Positions 1 through 6,869 are shown, numbered from the stretch's first letter. The stretch: DNA of 9,227 nucleotides from an uncultured Erysipelotrichaceae bacterium (GCA_902796465.1 CADBPK010000005.1:1-9227); one strand, 5' to 3'. Made by a program: numbers and translations. Notes: a model not told the origin generated them from the sequence alone.

Positions 1-1148
1 CCCCATGACAGCATCTGGTAAAAGCGTGTCACGATCAGGTTATCGAATTCTTCGGATACCTTGCACGGCTTTTCATTATCCTTGTTCTGACGGGCAAAGT
101 TCAGTTCAGTCTCGTGATTGATCTTTCTCTTTTCCAGGCTCTTGGCAACGATCTTGACAAATACATTGTCCGGACCGCAGAGATCCTTGTACTGGTCAAA
201 GTAATATGCCATCCGGTTCTGTGCTTCATAGCCCTGTTCGATGCCTTTCACAACTGCATCCAGACGCGGATAATCCAGTTCGGTTTCATCCTTGATCTTC
301 GGAGAGTAGAAATATGGAAGTTCCGCAACAAGGCAGAATGTCCCGTATTTTGAAGCATAAGAATCGGAGCTGTCCCCGGCAAACATCTGTTCAGCCGGAT
401 CGCCTTCCCCATATTTCTCCGCAAAGTCATATTCATCCGCCATGCCGAGCATCTTGTATATTGCTTTGGCAAACTGCGGGATAAACGGCGCTTCCGGTTC
501 ACCGAGGTGGAGCGGCACATTCTGCTTTTCCGCCGCGGCATGGAGCTTTTCATAGATTTCCGGCGCTTCCCTGGTCAGATACCAGTACGCGCCGCCGAAG
601 CCGGCATTGTGCAGTGAAAACATGAAAGCCGGTTTTGTCTTGTCTATGATATCCATCAGCACCCTGGTCTCCGGCATCGGTGTATCCCATTTGTAGTTCT
701 TGTAATCAAACGGGAAGGTCCATTCGGGCTGTTCACTGCCGATCGGGCGGTAGAAGTTCTTCGCGTAGTTGTACAGCGTAAACGGTCCCTTGAACCATCC
801 TTCATTCAGCTGTGTCCCGTCCGCGTCGATGCTCTTGATCAGATACCATGTATAATCGAATTCCTTCCGGAACTCCTCGTGCTCGCACAGATATCTGGAG
901 AAATATTCGAGCATCATGCATCCCATCGGTTCATTCGGATGCGGGCAGCCGAACATGAAGGCGTTTTTGCTACCTTCACCAATCTTCAGACAATAGATCG
1001 GATGACCTTTCGTTGTCTTTCCCGCTTCCCACATCGTAACGATATCCGGGAATTCCTCCGCCAGCTTCCGCGAACTTTCGTCCATTTCGTCCACTGTCAG
1101 GAACACTTTGTAATCCGGAATGTTATTTAACAGATGTTCAAAATTCAT
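1..1148 (-). CDS. M14-family zinc carboxypeptidase, 3' end cut off by window edge
   Basis: This reading frame is open from the ATG at 1146-1148 to the left edge, giving 382 complete residues with no stop, so the C-terminus lies outside the window. Seen: an HxxE zinc motif in GCPHPNEPMG (H70, E73), a DADG segment at 108-111 in the place of the family's NPDG-like motif, a third zinc ligand in FSLHNAG (H180), and a candidate catalytic glutamate in LVAELPYF (E276). The order and spacing match the carboxypeptidase A fold (M14: HxxE, then His, then Glu about 90 residues later). M14 enzymes remove C-terminal residues from peptides, or cleave related amide bonds. No signal peptide or membrane segment is visible, so it is probably cytoplasmic and acts on imported peptides. 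The start is supported by AGGA at 1154-1157, 5 nt upstream. It lies 70 bp downstream of the binding-protein gene. Exact subfamily and specificity are not clear; the canonical substrate-binding arginines could not be placed with certainty. Confidence 0.88.
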   Translation of the reverse strand, partial: MNFEHLLNNIPDYKVFLTVDEMDESSRKLAEEFPDIVTMWEAGKTTKGHPIYCLKIGEGSKNAFMFGCPHPNEPMGCMMLEYFSRYLCEHEEFRKEFDYTWYLIKSIDADGTQLNEGWFKGPFTLYNYAKNFYRPIGSEQPEWTFPFDYKNYKWDTPMPETRVLMDIIDKTKPAFMFSLHNAGFGGAYWYLTREAPEIYEKLHAAAEKQNVPLHLGEPEAPFIPQFAKAIYKMLGMADEYDFAEKYGEGDPAEQMFAGDSSDSYASKYGTFCLVAELPYFYSPKIKDETELDYPRLDAVVKGIEQGYEAQNRMAYYFDQYKDLCGPDNVFVKIVAKSLEKRKINHETELNFARQNKDNEKPCKVSEEFDNLIVTRFYQMLSW

Positions 1149-1169
1149 ATTATTCCTACTTTCTGTAAA

Positions 1170-1191
1170 GGCAGAGACTTTCATCTCTGCC
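1170..1191 (-). terminator. Intergenic hairpin between binding protein and peptidase genes
   Basis: A perfect 8-bp inverted repeat, GGCAGAGA (1170-1177) and TCTCTGCC (1184-1191), has a 6-nt loop. It sits 27 bp after the binding-protein stop and 21 bp before the peptidase start. Read on the minus strand the stem can be extended by three pairs (two of them G-U) and is followed by only TTTACAG, so it is not a convincing strong terminator. It may be a partial terminator or a 3' stabiliser that keeps binding-protein mRNA more abundant than peptidase mRNA. On the plus strand it is followed by a T-rich run, but no plus-strand gene ends here. Confidence 0.5.
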
Positions 1192-1218
1192 CTCTTTTGT
1201 TCTGGTTAATACAGGTTA

Positions 1219-2814
1219 TTACTTATCCAGCCAGACGTATGTCATTTCGGAGAAGCCGGCTTTTTCCATGGAGCCGCCGTCCTTCTCAGAGAATGACGGA
1301 TGTCCCTTGATGTAGCTGTACATCGGCATCTTGTCCATGTAGTCGACCATGTTCAGGTTCGGAACATCTTCAGCGAGGTATTCCTGTACCTTCTTGATCA
1401 GCTCATTCTGTTTTGCTGGGTCAGGTTCTCTGTTTGCTTCTTCATACAGCTTGTCAACTTCCGGATTGCTGTAACGGGAGTAGTTGATCATGCCGTTTGT
1501 AACAAGACGTTTTCCTGTAGCGACAACATCCGGTCCCTGGAATCCGCCCATCCAGGCCATTTCATAGTCACCCGGTTCAACTTTTTCAGACCAGATCGTG
1601 TAGTCGAGAGAGTCGATCTTCAGATCGATACCGATCTTTTCCATGTTGGCCTTGATAACCTGTTCAACTTCAGGGAGACCAGCCTGTGATGTAAATGTGA
1701 TGTGCAGGTAGTAGCCCTTGTCGTCCTTCTTGTATCCGGCATCTTCGAGGATCTTCATTGCCTTGGCAGGATCATAATCCGGAAGTTTGTATTCTTCGTT
1801 ATGAGCATCCTTGTAAAGCAGCGGGATGAAGTATTCGGAAGCCGGCTTGATTCCGGATGTTCCCTTTTCGGAAACTTCCTGACGGTTCAGACCTGTAGCG
1901 ATTGCTCTGCGGACTGCCGGGTCAGCACACTGTCCCTTTTCCGTGTTGAATACGATATACCACGGAGACGGCCAGAGCTGTTCGATCCACTGATATTTTT
2001 CTGTATCCTTTTCGAGATCAGCAAATTCGGATTCTGTATAATACCAGGATTCATCGATCTCACCATTGAGCCAGGACTGGTAGCAGGTTGTCGCATCCGG
2101 TTTAACTGTGTAGATTACACGGTCCAGAAGCGGCTGGTCACCGAAGTAGTTCTCGTTCGGAACGATCTGGATGTCTGTACCCTTGTTCCACTGGTCGAGT
2201 TTGAATGGTCCTGTGCCTACCGGGTTCTCGTTTGCCGGGTTTGTCAGCCAGTCTGTGCCTTCATAGATGTGTTTCGGCAGGATGAATGTGCCATACCAGG
2301 AAACATTTCCCATGAAAGACGGATCCGGGTTCTTCATGTTGAAGACAACTGTCAGATCATCCGGTGTTTCGATCGTGTCAACATTTTCGAATACACTTGC
2401 GAAAGCATAGTTCTGCTTGATGATCTCATCATATGTATACTTGACGTCAGCTGATGTGCAGGGTTCACCGTCTGTCCAGACAACACCGCTTCTCAGATGG
2501 AATGTGTACTTCATACCATCTTCTGAAAGTTCATAGCTTTCAGCGAGGTCCGGTTTTGCCTCAAAGTCATTGCCGAGTTTGTATAAACGGCTGTAAAGAT
2601 TCTGAACGATAGCGTAGTTGTAATCATCTGCAGTTGCGTCAGGGTTCAGTGTTGTAGCTTCACCCGAAACACCGATGATATATGTGCCGCCCTTTTTGAC
2701 TTCGCCGGCAGATCCACCGCTCTCTCCGCCATTAGCGCCGCCATTTCCGCCGCTGCAGGCAGTGAGTGCCAGTGCCAGTGTCAGGCCGAGAGCACCCATG
2801 AGTAATTTTTTCAT
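1219..2814 (-). CDS. Peptide ABC transporter substrate-binding lipoprotein (SBP family 5)
   Basis: This is the extracellular receptor of the neighbouring importer; it captures peptides and delivers them to the permease pair. The N-terminus MKKLLMGALGLTLALALTAC is a lipoprotein signal with lipobox LTAC, so C20 would be lipidated and the protein anchored outside the membrane. Residues 21-38 form a Gly/Ser/Asn-rich linker. The rest is a family 5 solute-binding protein (OppA/DppA/NikA type), shown by GGTYIIGVSGEATTLNPDA just after the linker, YTFHLRSGVVWTDGEP near 103-118 and VGTGPFKLDQW near 199-209. At 531 residues it has the usual length. The frame is open to a GTG at 2841, but the ATG at 2814 is chosen because AAGGGAGG (2820-2827) lies 5 nt upstream and the signal peptide then begins properly with MKK. 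The gene follows the transporter genes instead of leading them, and it has a candidate promoter of its own at 2896-2924. The ligand cannot be told from sequence; nickel or sugar ligands are possible in this family but unlikely given the peptidase neighbours. Confidence 0.96.
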   Translation of the reverse strand: MKKLLMGALGLTLALALTACSGGNGGANGGESGGSAGEVKKGGTYIIGVSGEATTLNPDATADDYNYAIVQNLYSRLYKLGNDFEAKPDLAESYELSEDGMKYTFHLRSGVVWTDGEPCTSADVKYTYDEIIKQNYAFASVFENVDTIETPDDLTVVFNMKNPDPSFMGNVSWYGTFILPKHIYEGTDWLTNPANENPVGTGPFKLDQWNKGTDIQIVPNENYFGDQPLLDRVIYTVKPDATTCYQSWLNGEIDESWYYTESEFADLEKDTEKYQWIEQLWPSPWYIVFNTEKGQCADPAVRRAIATGLNRQEVSEKGTSGIKPASEYFIPLLYKDAHNEEYKLPDYDPAKAMKILEDAGYKKDDKGYYLHITFTSQAGLPEVEQVIKANMEKIGIDLKIDSLDYTIWSEKVEPGDYEMAWMGGFQGPDVVATGKRLVTNGMINYSRYSNPEVDKLYEEANREPDPAKQNELIKKVQEYLAEDVPNLNMVDYMDKMPMYSYIKGHPSFSEKDGGSMEKAGFSEMTYVWLDK

Positions 2815-2819
2815 TCTTT

Positions 2820-2827
2820 CCTCCCTT
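2820..2827 (-). promoter_or_regulatory. Ribosome binding site that fixes the binding-protein start
   Basis: AAGGGAGG on the minus strand lies 5 nt before the ATG at 2814. The longer GTG start at 2841 would place this strong site inside the coding region and put nine extra residues (MTIDLREER) before a normal lipoprotein signal, so the ATG is preferred. Confidence 0.85.
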
Positions 2828-2845
2828 AGATCTATGGTCACTTTT

Positions 2846-2883
2846 CCGGATATCCGGTTTCCCTGCGTCGGATCCTCCGGATC
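2846..2883 (-). repeat. Inverted repeats in the leader of the binding-protein gene
   Basis: The gap between the dppF-like stop and the binding-protein start holds a perfect 12-bp palindrome, CCGGATATCCGG (2846-2857), and a second inverted repeat, GATCC-TCC-GGATC (2871-2883). ATCCGG at 2852-2857 can also pair with CCGGAT at 2877-2882, leaving a 19-nt loop, so alternative folds are possible. No poly-T tract follows, so this is not a terminator. It lies downstream of the predicted internal start site and could be a structured leader, an mRNA processing or stability element, or a protein binding site. Confidence 0.4.
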
Positions 2884-2895
2884 AGTATTACCCTA

Positions 2896-2924
2896 ATTAA
2901 ATAATGATTATTTCTGTGCGTCAA
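2896..2924 (-). promoter_or_regulatory. Candidate internal sigma-A promoter for the binding-protein gene
   Basis: On the minus strand TTGACG (2919-2924, five of six matches to TTGACA) is followed after exactly 17 bp by TTTAAT (2896-2901, five of six matches to TATAAT). The -35 lies in the last codons of the dppF-like gene and the -10 lies just past its stop. Transcription would start near 2889 and give a leader of about 75 nt before the ATG at 2814. Such a promoter would let the binding protein, and perhaps the peptidase, be made in excess of the membrane complex, as is usual for ABC importers. Confidence 0.6.
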
Positions 2925-3900
2925 CTTCAAAACAGGATACGATCCTTCCGTCTTTCCCTGTCTGGTATTCCGGATAGGACTTGAAACAATGTTCCTTGGC
3001 GAACGGGCAGCGAGGCGCAAAGTAGCAGCCTGGCCCCGTACCGATCGGTGTCGGCGGTTCGCCCGGGATCGGGATCCGCTCCCGTTTTTCATTCGGATCA
3101 AGGGACGCGTTGTTGGAGATCAGCGCCCTTGTATACGGATGCATCGGATGATGCAGGATATCGTCTGTTTTTCCCATCTCTACGATCCGGCCGAGATACA
3201 TGACCGCGACACGGTCGGAAATATAACGGGTCGTCGCGATATCGTGTGAAATGAATACCATGGTCGCGTTCTTTTCACGCACCAGTTTCAGCAGCATGTT
3301 TATGATATCCGCGCGGACGGATACGTCCAGCATGGATACCGGCTCATCCGCGACCAGGAAGCTCGGATCCAGCAACATGCTCCTGAGGATCGAGATCCTC
3401 TGAAGCTGTCCGCCGGAAAGTTCGAATGAATACCGGTCAAGGTAATCTTCCGGCGGCTGCAGTCCTGCTTCACGCATGATGTTCAGGACGATCTCCGTAC
3501 GTTCCGCTTCATTCGTCCCGATATTGTGCATCTTGCAGGCATCCACCAGAATCTTGCGGATGGTATGCCGGGGATCAAATGTATCAAACGGGTTCTGGAA
3601 AACGATCTGCACCATCCGGTGGAATGACTTCCTGTCTTTCTTCAGAAGCGCCTGACTGTCGGTTCCGCTGATCAGGATCTCGCCTGATGTCGGTTTTTCC
3701 AGCCCTACCAGTACTCTGCCGAGCGTGGATTTTCCGCATCCGGATTCACCGATAACACCGAGGATCTCGCCTTTTTCCAGCTCGAAGGAAACACCGTCCA
3801 CCGCTTTTACTTCAGCGTTTTTGATCGTTCCTTTATCTGTCGTGACCGCCTTTTTCTGACGGTAGTATTTCATTAAATCCTTTACGATGATCTCAGGCAT
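2908..3900 (-). CDS. dppF: Peptide ABC transporter ATP-binding protein, DppF/OppF type
   Basis: One of two ATPases that power peptide import on the cytoplasmic face of the permease pair. In the 330 residues are Walker A GESGCGKST (51-59), Q-loop Q102, signature LSGGQ (161-165), Walker B FLVADEP with catalytic E186, and the switch histidine H219 in FISHD. The C-terminal oligopeptide-transporter extension (oligo_HPY type) holds four cysteines, C292, C298, C305 and C323, as in GCYFAPRCPFAKEHC; similar sets in this family have been linked to an iron-sulfur cluster. The insert at about 17-32 before the first strand is common in the F subunit. The ATG at 3900 is preceded by GGGGAGGAA, and the first 8 bp overlap the end of the dppD-like gene (ATGCCTGA), which suggests coupled translation. 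The F rather than D assignment rests on overall similarity and gene order. Whether the system is of Dpp or Opp type by substrate is not resolved. Confidence 0.94.
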   Translation of the reverse strand: MPEIIVKDLMKYYRQKKAVTTDKGTIKNAEVKAVDGVSFELEKGEILGVIGESGCGKSTLGRVLVGLEKPTSGEILISGTDSQALLKKDRKSFHRMVQIVFQNPFDTFDPRHTIRKILVDACKMHNIGTNEAERTEIVLNIMREAGLQPPEDYLDRYSFELSGGQLQRISILRSMLLDPSFLVADEPVSMLDVSVRADIINMLLKLVREKNATMVFISHDIATTRYISDRVAVMYLGRIVEMGKTDDILHHPMHPYTRALISNNASLDPNEKRERIPIPGEPPTPIGTGPGCYFAPRCPFAKEHCFKSYPEYQTGKDGRIVSCFEVDAQK

Positions 3901-4864
3901 TGTCTTCCTCCCCGAGCGGATAATGACATGCGGTATGCCAGTTTCCGGCGATCGTCTTCAGTTCGGGTTTTTCATTGAAGCATTTTTCCTTTGCGTACGG
4001 GCAGCGGTCCGCAAATACGCATCCTTTTGCGAGAATGGAAAGGTCCGGCAGATTGCCCGGGATTCCCCTCAGTTCCGTTTTTTCACCCGAGAAGGATGGG
4101 AAGGAATTGAGCAGTCCCTTTGTATACGGGTGTTTCGGCTTGACGAGAACATCCGTTACATCTCCGTCTTCCATCATCTGTCCCGCGTACATAACGACCA
4201 CGCGCTTGCATGTGGAAGCGACGACTGAAACGTCGTGCGTGATCATGATGCGGGCGATATTCATATTCTTTTCCAGATCCATGATCTCATCGAGGATCTG
4301 GCTCTGCGTAACGACATCCAGCGCGGTAGTCGCTTCATCCATGATCAGCATCTCCGGCTGGAAGATCAGGCTCAGGGCGATCGCCACTCTCTGCATCATA
4401 CCGCCTGAGAGCTCATGGGGATAGGAATCATAGACACGCGGCGGCAGATTGACAATCTTGAAGAGTTCGATGATCTTCGTTTTGATCTCTGCATCCGGTG
4501 TATCCGGATAATGGACTTTGTAGATATCCAGCATCTGCAGGCCGATCTTGTGGACCGGGCTCATGGCATTCATTGCCTTCTGGAATACTACGGACATATT
4601 GACCCAGCGGACTTCACGCAGGCGCTTGTCGGACATCTTGAAGATATCCTCCCCGTGCAGAAGTGCTTCGCCGGTGATCTTCGCATTGCTGGGCAGAAGC
4701 CGCAGGATGCCCATCGCCAGCGTACTCTTTCCGGAACCGGATTCGCCGACGATTCCCACGGATTCCTGTTCGTTCAGCGTCAGATTGACATTCTGAACGG
4801 CATAAACACTTTTATTCGGCATCTGATAGGTGATGCTGACATCTTTAACTTCAAGTAAACTCAT
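3893..4864 (-). CDS. dppD: Peptide ABC transporter ATP-binding protein, DppD/OppD type
   Basis: The partner ATPase of the importer, 323 residues. Seen: Walker A GESGSGKST (40-48), Q-loop Q95, signature LSGGM (152-156, the usual D-subunit variant followed by MQR), Walker B LIMDEA with catalytic E177, D-loop ALD (181-183) and switch H210 in ITHD. The C-terminal extension carries C282, C288, C295 and C313 (GCVFADRCPYAKEKC and TACHYPL), matching the four-cysteine set of the dppF-like partner. All nucleotide-binding motifs are intact in both subunits, so the heterodimer should have two working ATP sites. The gene starts 11 bp after the dppC-like stop. Its GGAGG site and the following bases through ATGA are the same 15 nt as those before the dppC-like gene. 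It overlaps the dppF-like gene by 8 bp. Confidence 0.95.
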   Translation of the reverse strand: MSLLEVKDVSITYQMPNKSVYAVQNVNLTLNEQESVGIVGESGSGKSTLAMGILRLLPSNAKITGEALLHGEDIFKMSDKRLREVRWVNMSVVFQKAMNAMSPVHKIGLQMLDIYKVHYPDTPDAEIKTKIIELFKIVNLPPRVYDSYPHELSGGMMQRVAIALSLIFQPEMLIMDEATTALDVVTQSQILDEIMDLEKNMNIARIMITHDVSVVASTCKRVVVMYAGQMMEDGDVTDVLVKPKHPYTKGLLNSFPSFSGEKTELRGIPGNLPDLSILAKGCVFADRCPYAKEKCFNEKPELKTIAGNWHTACHYPLGEEDNA

Positions 4865-4875
4865 GTCCTGCCTCC

Positions 4876-5715
4876 CTATTTCTGCTGTGTCATCTTCGGT
4901 GTGAGAACTTTCGTCAGTCCGTCACCGATCAGATAGAATGCAAGTACGGTAAATACGACCGCAAGTCCGGAGAAGGAAGTGATCCACCAGCACTTCGGCA
5001 GATATTTCTTTCCGGCATCAATGATTTGACCCCAGGAAATGATATTCGGGTCACCGAGACCGATGAATGCCAGGCCGGCTTCCGAAAGGATGGCGCCGGA
5101 GATATTCATCGTCGTATTGGCGATGATCGGGAATATGCCGTTGGGGATAATATGCTTCCACAGGATCGAGGACTTGCTTTCACCCATAGCCTCTGCGCTG
5201 CGGATAAAAGTACGCTGCTTGAGCGAAATTGCCTGTGCACGCATGAGACGCGCATTGCCGACCCATGAAGTCAGACCGATGATGATCATGACATTCAGCA
5301 TGGAACTTCCGTAGATCGCAACGATCAGGAGGATCAGGAAGAAGGACGGGATCATCAGGAATACGTTCATGACTTCATTCAGCACTTTGTCGGTCTTTCC
5401 GCCGAAGAACCCGGCTACACCGCCGACTGTTGTACCGATCACAGCTGAAATGCTGGCTGCGATGACACCGATTGTCAGGGATGTGCGGGAACCGTAAATG
5501 ATCTGGCTCAGAACACAGTGTCCGACGCCGTCCGTACCCAGCGGAAATTCCGCACACGGCGCATGCAGTCTTTCATCATAGAGATAGTACGGATCATGCG
5601 GTGCCAGCACCGGCGCGAAGATCGCCATAAGAATGAGCAAAGCAAGCAGGATCAGACCAATGCGCATCTGGGGAATACTCCAGGCACGCTTCAGAAAATC
5701 TTTAAGCTTCTTCAT
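4876..5715 (-). CDS. dppC: Peptide ABC transporter permease, DppC/OppC type
   Basis: Second membrane subunit of the importer, 279 residues. A first membrane segment at about 19-38 is followed by the OppC-type N-terminal region (APHDPYYLYDERLHAP) and the GTDxxG entry motif at 60-65, then about five more hydrophobic segments (roughly 80-105, 115-136, 138-155, 195-220, 247-265). The EAA-like loop SAEAMGESKSSILWKHIIPN (173-192) is the docking site for an ATPase, and LSEAGLAFIGLG (210-221) is a family hallmark. The stretch after GTD reads GVGHCVLSQ where many relatives have GRDVLSR, a small departure that does not look disabling. GAGGAGG precedes the ATG at 5715, and the gap to the dppB-like stop is 11 bp. 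Confidence 0.95.
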   Translation of the reverse strand: MKKLKDFLKRAWSIPQMRIGLILLALLILMAIFAPVLAPHDPYYLYDERLHAPCAEFPLGTDGVGHCVLSQIIYGSRTSLTIGVIAASISAVIGTTVGGVAGFFGGKTDKVLNEVMNVFLMIPSFFLILLIVAIYGSSMLNVMIIIGLTSWVGNARLMRAQAISLKQRTFIRSAEAMGESKSSILWKHIIPNGIFPIIANTTMNISGAILSEAGLAFIGLGDPNIISWGQIIDAGKKYLPKCWWITSFSGLAVVFTVLAFYLIGDGLTKVLTPKMTQQK

Positions 5716-5726
5716 GTCCTGCCTCC

Positions 5727-6695
5727 TCAGTCCTCATAGCGGATACGCGGATCCGCGTATGCATATACAACGTCCACGACGATCATCATGACCGCAACGG
5801 AAATGGAAAGAAGCAGATAGATGCCGGACAATACCGGATAGTCTCTGGTTGTGATGGAATTGAGCATCAGACGGCCCATTCCCGGCCAGGCAAATACGAT
5901 CTCGATAAAGGCAACACCGGTGATCATGTAAGCCATGGTGATGCCGACTACAGTGATGATCGGAAGCAGCGCATTGCGGAGCACGTATTTCCGGAAGATC
6001 TGCTTTTCAGGCATACCGGTGGAACGGAGTGTCATAATATAATCTTCGTTCATCGTTTCCATGACACTGGACCTGGTTATACGGAAATAGTAAGGGATAT
6101 TCAGGACTACCATCGTCAGCGTCGGCAGGATCATATGATACCCGACATCCAGCACCCTTCTGAAACCCTGATAATTCTCACGGACATTGTACATGCCTGA
6201 AGTAGGCAGAAGATGCAGTGTGCTGGAGAAAAGAAGGATGATCATCAGACCGAGCCAGAATGCAGGCGTCGAATCAAAGAAATACGATATTCCGTTGAGG
6301 ATCGTATCAAATTTGCTGCCCTGATGCTGGGCGGCATGTACGCCGAGAAGGATCCCGACTGTAATCTCAATGATCAGACCTACAACCGCAAGCAGGATCG
6401 TAGCGCCGAAACGTTCACCGATGATCGTTAAGACCGGGCGGTTGGAAACATAGGAAAATCCGAAATCACCGTGCAGCAGCTGTTTGATGTACAGAACGAA
6501 CTGCACCATGATCGGCTTATTCAGACCATACCTTTCCTGCAGGGCAAGAATCGTCGCAGGATTCGGGTTTTCCTTGCCGGCCAGAAGCCTGGTCGGATCA
6601 CCCGGAGCTAAACGCATGAGTACAAAATTGAACAGCACTGAAAAGAGAACGACCAGCGCCCCTGTCAGTACCCTTTTCCAAATGTATTGCTTCAT
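5727..6695 (-). CDS. dppB: Peptide ABC transporter permease, DppB/OppB type
   Basis: First gene of the leftward transporter set; with the dppC-like subunit it forms the membrane channel for peptides. The 322 residues begin MKQYIWKRVLTGALVVL, with a first membrane segment at about 9-29, then RLAPGDP (28-34) and LQERYGLNKP (52-61), both typical of DppB/OppB proteins. Further hydrophobic segments lie near 98-120, 146-165, 188-205, 245-270 and 293-314. The ATPase-docking EAA-like loop is at about 218-245 (TLRSTGMPEKQIFRKYVLRN). The ATG at 6693-6695 has AGGGGA about 8 nt upstream. A promoter with good -35 and -10 boxes lies about 65-90 bp upstream, on the other side of a short leader. Confidence 0.95.
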   Translation of the reverse strand: MKQYIWKRVLTGALVVLFSVLFNFVLMRLAPGDPTRLLAGKENPNPATILALQERYGLNKPIMVQFVLYIKQLLHGDFGFSYVSNRPVLTIIGERFGATILLAVVGLIIEITVGILLGVHAAQHQGSKFDTILNGISYFFDSTPAFWLGLMIILLFSSTLHLLPTSGMYNVRENYQGFRRVLDVGYHMILPTLTMVVLNIPYYFRITRSSVMETMNEDYIMTLRSTGMPEKQIFRKYVLRNALLPIITVVGITMAYMITGVAFIEIVFAWPGMGRLMLNSITTRDYPVLSGIYLLLSISVAVMMIVVDVVYAYADPRIRYED

Positions 6696-6758
6696 GAATG
6701 TATCCCCTTTTTAAAATCAATACCAAACGTACAGATAATGAAGTAAAAGCTAATACCT

Positions 6759-6787
6759 AGTATATATGAAATCAGTCTTTCATTCAA
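6759..6787 (-). promoter_or_regulatory. Candidate sigma-A promoter of the leftward transporter operon
   Basis: On the minus strand TTGAAT (6782-6787, four of six matches) and TATACT (6759-6764, five of six) are separated by exactly 17 bp. Transcription would start near 6752, giving a leader of about 57 nt before the dppB-like ATG. The -35 shares two bases with the inverted repeat at 6786-6803, so a protein bound there would be expected to affect this promoter. Confidence 0.6.
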
Positions 6788-6803
6788 ATACTGCAGGGTA
6801 TTT
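6786..6803. promoter_or_regulatory. Candidate operator between the divergent operons
   Basis: AAATACTGCAGGGTATTT is a perfect 6-bp inverted repeat (AAATAC and GTATTT) with a 6-bp spacer, and the half-site centres are 12 bp apart. It overlaps the leftward -35 box and lies about 27 bp upstream of the rightward -10 box. That placement suits a dimeric regulator controlling both directions. It does not match the CodY or catabolite-repression (cre) consensus. No regulator gene is in the window. Confidence 0.4.
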
Positions 6804-6829
6804 CTCTGTCTTTCTTCATGGCCTGCCTT

Positions 6830-6835
6830 TATAAT
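6830..6835 (+). promoter_or_regulatory. Candidate -10 box of the rightward operon
   Basis: A perfect TATAAT lies 34 bp before the ATG at 6870. At the right distance upstream the sequence is TGTCTT (6807-6812), a poor -35 box, and there is no TGn extension of the -10. A promoter of this kind often needs an activator, which fits with the inverted repeat at 6786-6803 upstream. Transcription would start near 6842. Confidence 0.5.
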
Positions 6836-6854
6836 AGTGATAAATGCATGTTAT

Positions 6855-6860
6855 AGGAGG
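6855..6860 (+). promoter_or_regulatory. Ribosome binding site of the first amidohydrolase gene, with a decoy ATG
   Basis: AGGAGG lies 9 nt before the ATG at 6870. A second, out-of-frame ATG at 6863 is only 2 nt from the site and would encode just MKNAH before a stop at 6878-6880. It is too close for efficient initiation, and the ATG at 6870 gives the amidohydrolase-type N-terminus MLIKNGRIHDG, so 6870 is taken as the true start. Confidence 0.8.
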
Positions 6861-6869
6861 AAATGAAAA

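Noticed and set aside
1170..1200. Plus-strand intrinsic terminator (stem followed by CTCTTTTGTTCT)
   Set aside because: No plus-strand gene ends upstream of it, so a plus-strand terminator would have no transcript to stop; the T-rich run may be incidental.
1702..2454. A 250-codon open frame on the plus strand, opposite the binding-protein gene
   Set aside because: It lies entirely within a well-supported gene, has no ribosome binding site of note, and the product is an unstructured-looking Cys/Val/Arg-rich mix with no recognisable motif. It is explained by codon bias of the real gene.
2815..2841. Longer binding-protein start at GTG 2841
   Set aside because: It would put the strong AAGGGAGG site inside the coding region and add nine charged residues before a standard lipoprotein signal; the ATG at 2814 fits both signals.
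6793..6826. GCAGG...CCTGC inverted repeat in the divergent region
   Set aside because: Only 5 bp per arm with a 24-bp spacer; weaker than the AAATAC-N6-GTATTT repeat and expected by chance at this length.
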